Assembly: GCA_945875045.1 (NCBI GenBank)
Contig: CAMCIX010000077.1
Location: 1 to 7,216 of the forward strand
Reading direction: 5' to 3'
DNA: 7,216 nt
DNA from: an uncultured Clostridia bacterium
Lineage (GTDB): Bacteria; Bacillota; Clostridia; Oscillospirales; Acutalibacteraceae
Within the stretch, counting starts at the first letter, position 1, and each line of letters opens with the position of its first letter. Of the stretch, positions 5,548-7,216 are shown piece by piece. The position numbers were made by a program, and so were the translations under genes. Under the pieces are notes generated by a model that saw nothing but the letters and a program-made list of their open reading frames with translations, searched no databases and was not told the origin of the DNA.

Positions 5548-6650
5548 TATTTTCCAAACTCCCTGTCGGTAAGCTCCAGCGCGGAGGCTATAACCTTATC
5601 CATATCGTAATATTTGTATTCAGCCAAACGGCCGCCGAAAAGCATATTTTCCTTTTTGTCCGCCAATTCCTTATATTTGCCGAAAAGCTCGGTATTTCTT
5701 TCGTCGTTTATAGGGTAATAGGGCTCCATACCCTCTTTCCAATCGGCAGGGTATTCGCGGGTTATCACGGTCTTATCGCTTACCGTGCTTTCAAAATGCT
5801 TATGCTCGATAATGCGGGTATAGGGTATTTCGCGCTCGGTATAATTAACCACCGCAACGCCCTGATGGTTTTCTTCGTCCAAAAGCTCGGTTTCGAACCT
5901 AAGGCTTCTGTATTCAAGCTTGCCGTAGCAGTAATCAAAAAGGGAATCGAGAGTGCCCGTATAAAGCACCTTATGAGCCATAGCGTCAAACCTCTCGCGG
6001 TCGGAGTTGTAGTCGGTATTAAGCATAACGTCGCAGTCGCCGAAAAGCTTGTCCGTCAACACATTGTAGCCGCCTATCGGTATGCCCTGATAGGGGTCAT
6101 TAAAATAGTTGTTATCGTAAATATATCTTACGGGCAGACGCTTGATAATAAAGCTCGGAAGCTCCTTACAGCTTCTTCCCCACTGCTTTTCGGTATAGCC
6201 CTTAATAAGCTTGCGGTAAATATCCTCGCCCACAAGGCTTATAGCCTGCTCCTCAAGGTTTTTAGGCTCGCCCTTTACGGCAGAGCGCTGTTTTTCAATA
6301 ATAGCCTTTGCCTCGGCGGGGGTTCTTATACCCCACATTTTGCTAAAGGTATTCATATTAAACGGAAGATTATACATTTCTCCCTTATAACAGGCGACAG
6401 GGCAGTTGGTATAGCGGTTAAACTCCGCAAGGGAATTTACAAATTCCCAAACGCGGCGGTTGGAGGTGTGGAAGATATGGGCGCCGTACTTGTGCACATG
6501 TATACCGCAGACGTCCTCGCAATAAATATTCCCTCCCAAGTGGGGTCTTTTTTCAATAACAAGACATTTTTTGCCGTTTTTTTGGGCTTGATATGCAAAC
6601 ACGGCAGAAAAAAGCCCTCCGCCAACCAGAAGATAATCGTATTTTTTCAT
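5547..6650 (-). CDS. glf: UDP-galactopyranose mutase
   Basis: This 367-residue FAD-dependent cytoplasmic enzyme converts UDP-galactopyranose to UDP-galactofuranose, the donor for galactofuranose in surface glycans. The N-terminal dinucleotide fold is YDYLLVGGGLFSAVFA (4-19) followed by EKRPHLGGN (33-41). Signature blocks follow: KYGAHIFHT (54-62), GYTEKQWG (151-158), KRLPVRYIYDNNYFND (170-185), YQGIPIGGY (187-195) and FGGRLAEYKYYDMD (338-351). R175 and R279 sit in the contexts of the two active-site arginines that contact the UDP-sugar phosphates. Length matches the bacterial family. The frame is open upstream to 6758, but those 36 codons would cross the promoter and do not resemble the family. 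ATG 6648-6650 (MKKYDYLL) is therefore the start. Its ribosome site is weak: GGAAGAGAG (6663-6671) lies 12 bases away. The stop overlaps the next start by one base. Confidence 0.97.
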   Translation of the reverse strand: MKKYDYLLVGGGLFSAVFAYQAQKNGKKCLVIEKRPHLGGNIYCEDVCGIHVHKYGAHIFHTSNRRVWEFVNSLAEFNRYTNCPVACYKGEMYNLPFNMNTFSKMWGIRTPAEAKAIIEKQRSAVKGEPKNLEEQAISLVGEDIYRKLIKGYTEKQWGRSCKELPSFIIKRLPVRYIYDNNYFNDPYQGIPIGGYNVLTDKLFGDCDVMLNTDYNSDRERFDAMAHKVLYTGTLDSLFDYCYGKLEYRSLRFETELLDEENHQGVAVVNYTEREIPYTRIIEHKHFESTVSDKTVITREYPADWKEGMEPYYPINDERNTELFGKYKELADKKENMLFGGRLAEYKYYDMDKVIASALELTDREFGK

Positions 6651-6690
6651 AATGCGGTTAATCTCTCTTCCATTATTAATTGTTAAAAAC

Positions 6691-6719
6691 ATTATACTAA
6701 GTCTACATATAAAAGTCAA
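6691..6719 (-). promoter_or_regulatory. glf: Sigma-A promoter of the glf operon
   Basis: On the minus strand, TTGACT (6719-6714) and TATAAT (6696-6691) are separated by exactly 17 bases, a near-perfect housekeeping promoter. The spacer and flanks are AT-rich. Transcription should start near 6684, giving a leader of about 35 bases before glf. The promoter lies downstream of a terminator, so glf begins its own transcription unit. No operator is evident. Confidence 0.9.
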
Positions 6720-6743
6720 CCGAAATTCGGCAAATCCGCCCTT

Positions 6744-6763
6744 GCGCCTGTTTCGCACAGCGC
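6744..6763. repeat. Small hairpin between terminator and promoter
   Basis: Arms GCGCCTGT (6744-6751) and ACAGCGC (6757-6763) pair with a single bulged base around a 5-base loop. It abuts the terminator stem at 6764 and lies about 25 bases upstream of the glf -35 box. It may strengthen the terminator or be a regulator site; nothing decides between these. Confidence 0.35.
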
Positions 6764-6801
6764 AATAAAAGGGAGCGAATTTTTACCCGCTCCCTTTTAT
6801 T
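6764..6801 (-). terminator. Intrinsic terminator, probably bidirectional
   Basis: A perfect 14-bp inverted repeat, AATAAAAGGGAGCG (6764-6777) and CGCTCCCTTTTATT (6788-6801), has a 10-base loop. The GC-rich core is flanked by A and T runs, so each strand ends its stem in TTTTATT and the hairpin can work both ways. Here it lies 41 bp after the stop of the minus-strand gene at the right edge and ends that transcript before the glf promoter. Confidence 0.92.
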
Positions 6802-6842
6802 ATAACACTGTTTGCATAGATTTATCGGCTCTTCGGAATAAC

Positions 6843-7165
6843 TTAAATTAAATAACGCGACTCTGTGATAAATTCCGTTTCAAGCTTATTTTTATTTGCC
6901 TTAAGAAAGTCTGCGGTATAGCGGTTAAGATAATCAGCCTTGCTTTTAATGCTTTCGTACTCCATATTCTCGTTATAATAGTTTATATCTGTAGAAGAAT
7001 ATCCGTCAAAGCCTGCAAGGGTGACTTTTTTGACATTCAAATCCATAAGCGCCTTTAAAAACATTATAAAAGAATTGTCAAGAATTTCGGAGTCTTTATC
7101 CATAAGCGTACTGAAGTTAAGAGTATAAGCAAAGGATCCTGTCACCGTTGCGGTAACATTAGATG
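6843..7165 (-). CDS. C-terminal part of a surface-polysaccharide cluster protein, aldolase-associated domain
   Basis: About 107 codons run without a stop from the adapter junction (7165) to TAA 6843-6845. The 5' part of the gene is off the contig. An in-frame GTG at 7143-7145 is not a credible start, because the frame continues upstream as SNVTAT. The readable part contains DNSFIMFLKALMDLNVKKVTLAGFDGYS, then NYYNENMEY and a C-terminus ending TEFITESRYLI. From memory of the family this resembles the C-terminal domain attached to 4-hydroxy-2-oxovalerate aldolase/HMGL-like proteins in capsule and O-antigen clusters, where an NSGIM..LL..GVKKV.LAGFDG block recurs. The neighbourhood (glf, glycosyltransferase) agrees with that. 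The aldolase domain itself is not present in the window, so only the domain resemblance is claimed. Confidence 0.55.
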
Positions 7166-7216
7166 CTGTCTCTTATACACATATCCGAGCCCACGAGACC
7201 TCTCTACATCTCGTAT
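7166..7216 (-). other. Nextera i7 adapter left on the contig end (artefact)
   Basis: This is the reverse complement of the left-end adapter: the mosaic end from CTGTCTCTTATACACAT, the CCGAGCCCACGAGAC handle, index CTCTCTAC (N707), then ATCTCGTAT of P7, extending four bases further than the left copy. It differs from the adapter at one base, A instead of C at 7183, most likely a read or assembly error. It truncates the right-edge gene. Confidence 0.98.

Noticed and set aside
5796..6686. 296-codon open frame on the plus strand opposite glf
   Set aside because: It lies wholly antisense to a clearly recognised UDP-galactopyranose mutase gene, has no recognisable domain, and covers the promoter and start of glf. 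It is a shadow of the codon bias.
6651..6758. Upstream extension of glf by 36 codons
   Set aside because: It would cross the -10 and -35 boxes, and the family begins at the MKKYDYLLVGGG segment.
48..7165. CRISPR arrays, tRNA, rRNA, riboswitches, phage or toxin-antitoxin genes
   Set aside because: No regularly spaced repeats, RNA-gene signatures or matching proteins were found. The only gene-free stretch is the 192 bp at 6651-6842, which the promoter and terminator explain.
1..7216. Transposon or cassette bounded by 47-bp terminal inverted repeats
   Set aside because: The repeats are Nextera adapter with index and P7 sequence, and no transposase or recombinase is present.

Overview
This is a 7.2-kb contig whose two ends are sequencing adapter. 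Bases 1-47 and 7166-7216 match the Illumina Nextera i7 adapter (Tn5 mosaic end, 8-base index, start of P7) in opposite orientations, so only about 48-7165 is biological. The genes look like those of a Gram-positive Firmicute, probably a gut or rumen Clostridia/Oscillospiraceae-type bacterium. This rests on the moderate GC, AGGAGG-type ribosome sites, a textbook sigma-A promoter and the protein families present. The lineage is inferred from style, not from a marker gene.

Plus strand, 48-2026: the end of a three-gene importer operon. It holds a substrate-binding protein that has lost its N-terminus to the contig edge, a six-helix permease and a short ATPase, of the nitrate/sulfonate/taurine/thiamine-precursor (SsuABC/TauABC/ThiXYZ-like) class. 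Each gene overlaps the next by 14 bp. A strong hairpin terminator (1995-2026) closes the operon and separates it from the convergent minus-strand genes.

Minus strand, 7165 down to 2025. At the right edge is the C-terminal part of a gene resembling the C-terminal domain of aldolase-like proteins from surface-polysaccharide clusters; a terminator follows it. Then comes a consensus promoter (TTGACT-17-TATAAT), glf (UDP-galactopyranose mutase) and a family 2 glycosyltransferase. The stop and start codons of these two genes share a base (TAATG). Next lies a scrambled stretch of about 280 bp. It carries a ribosome site and the first 18 codons of a second family 2 glycosyltransferase, then a frameshifted membrane tail that looks like the C-terminus of a polysaccharide flippase. 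After this remnant come a NatA-like ATPase and a NatB-like ABC-2 permease, which form an export pair.

Functionally, glf makes UDP-galactofuranose and the coupled glycosyltransferase probably helps build a galactofuranose-containing surface glycan. The remnant suggests the cluster once held at least one more transferase and a flippase. The two ABC systems are probably unrelated to glycan synthesis. I see no CRISPR array, tRNA, rRNA, riboswitch, transposase or integrase. The most unusual piece of biology is the decayed glycosyltransferase/flippase junction; I do not see a convincing new system.
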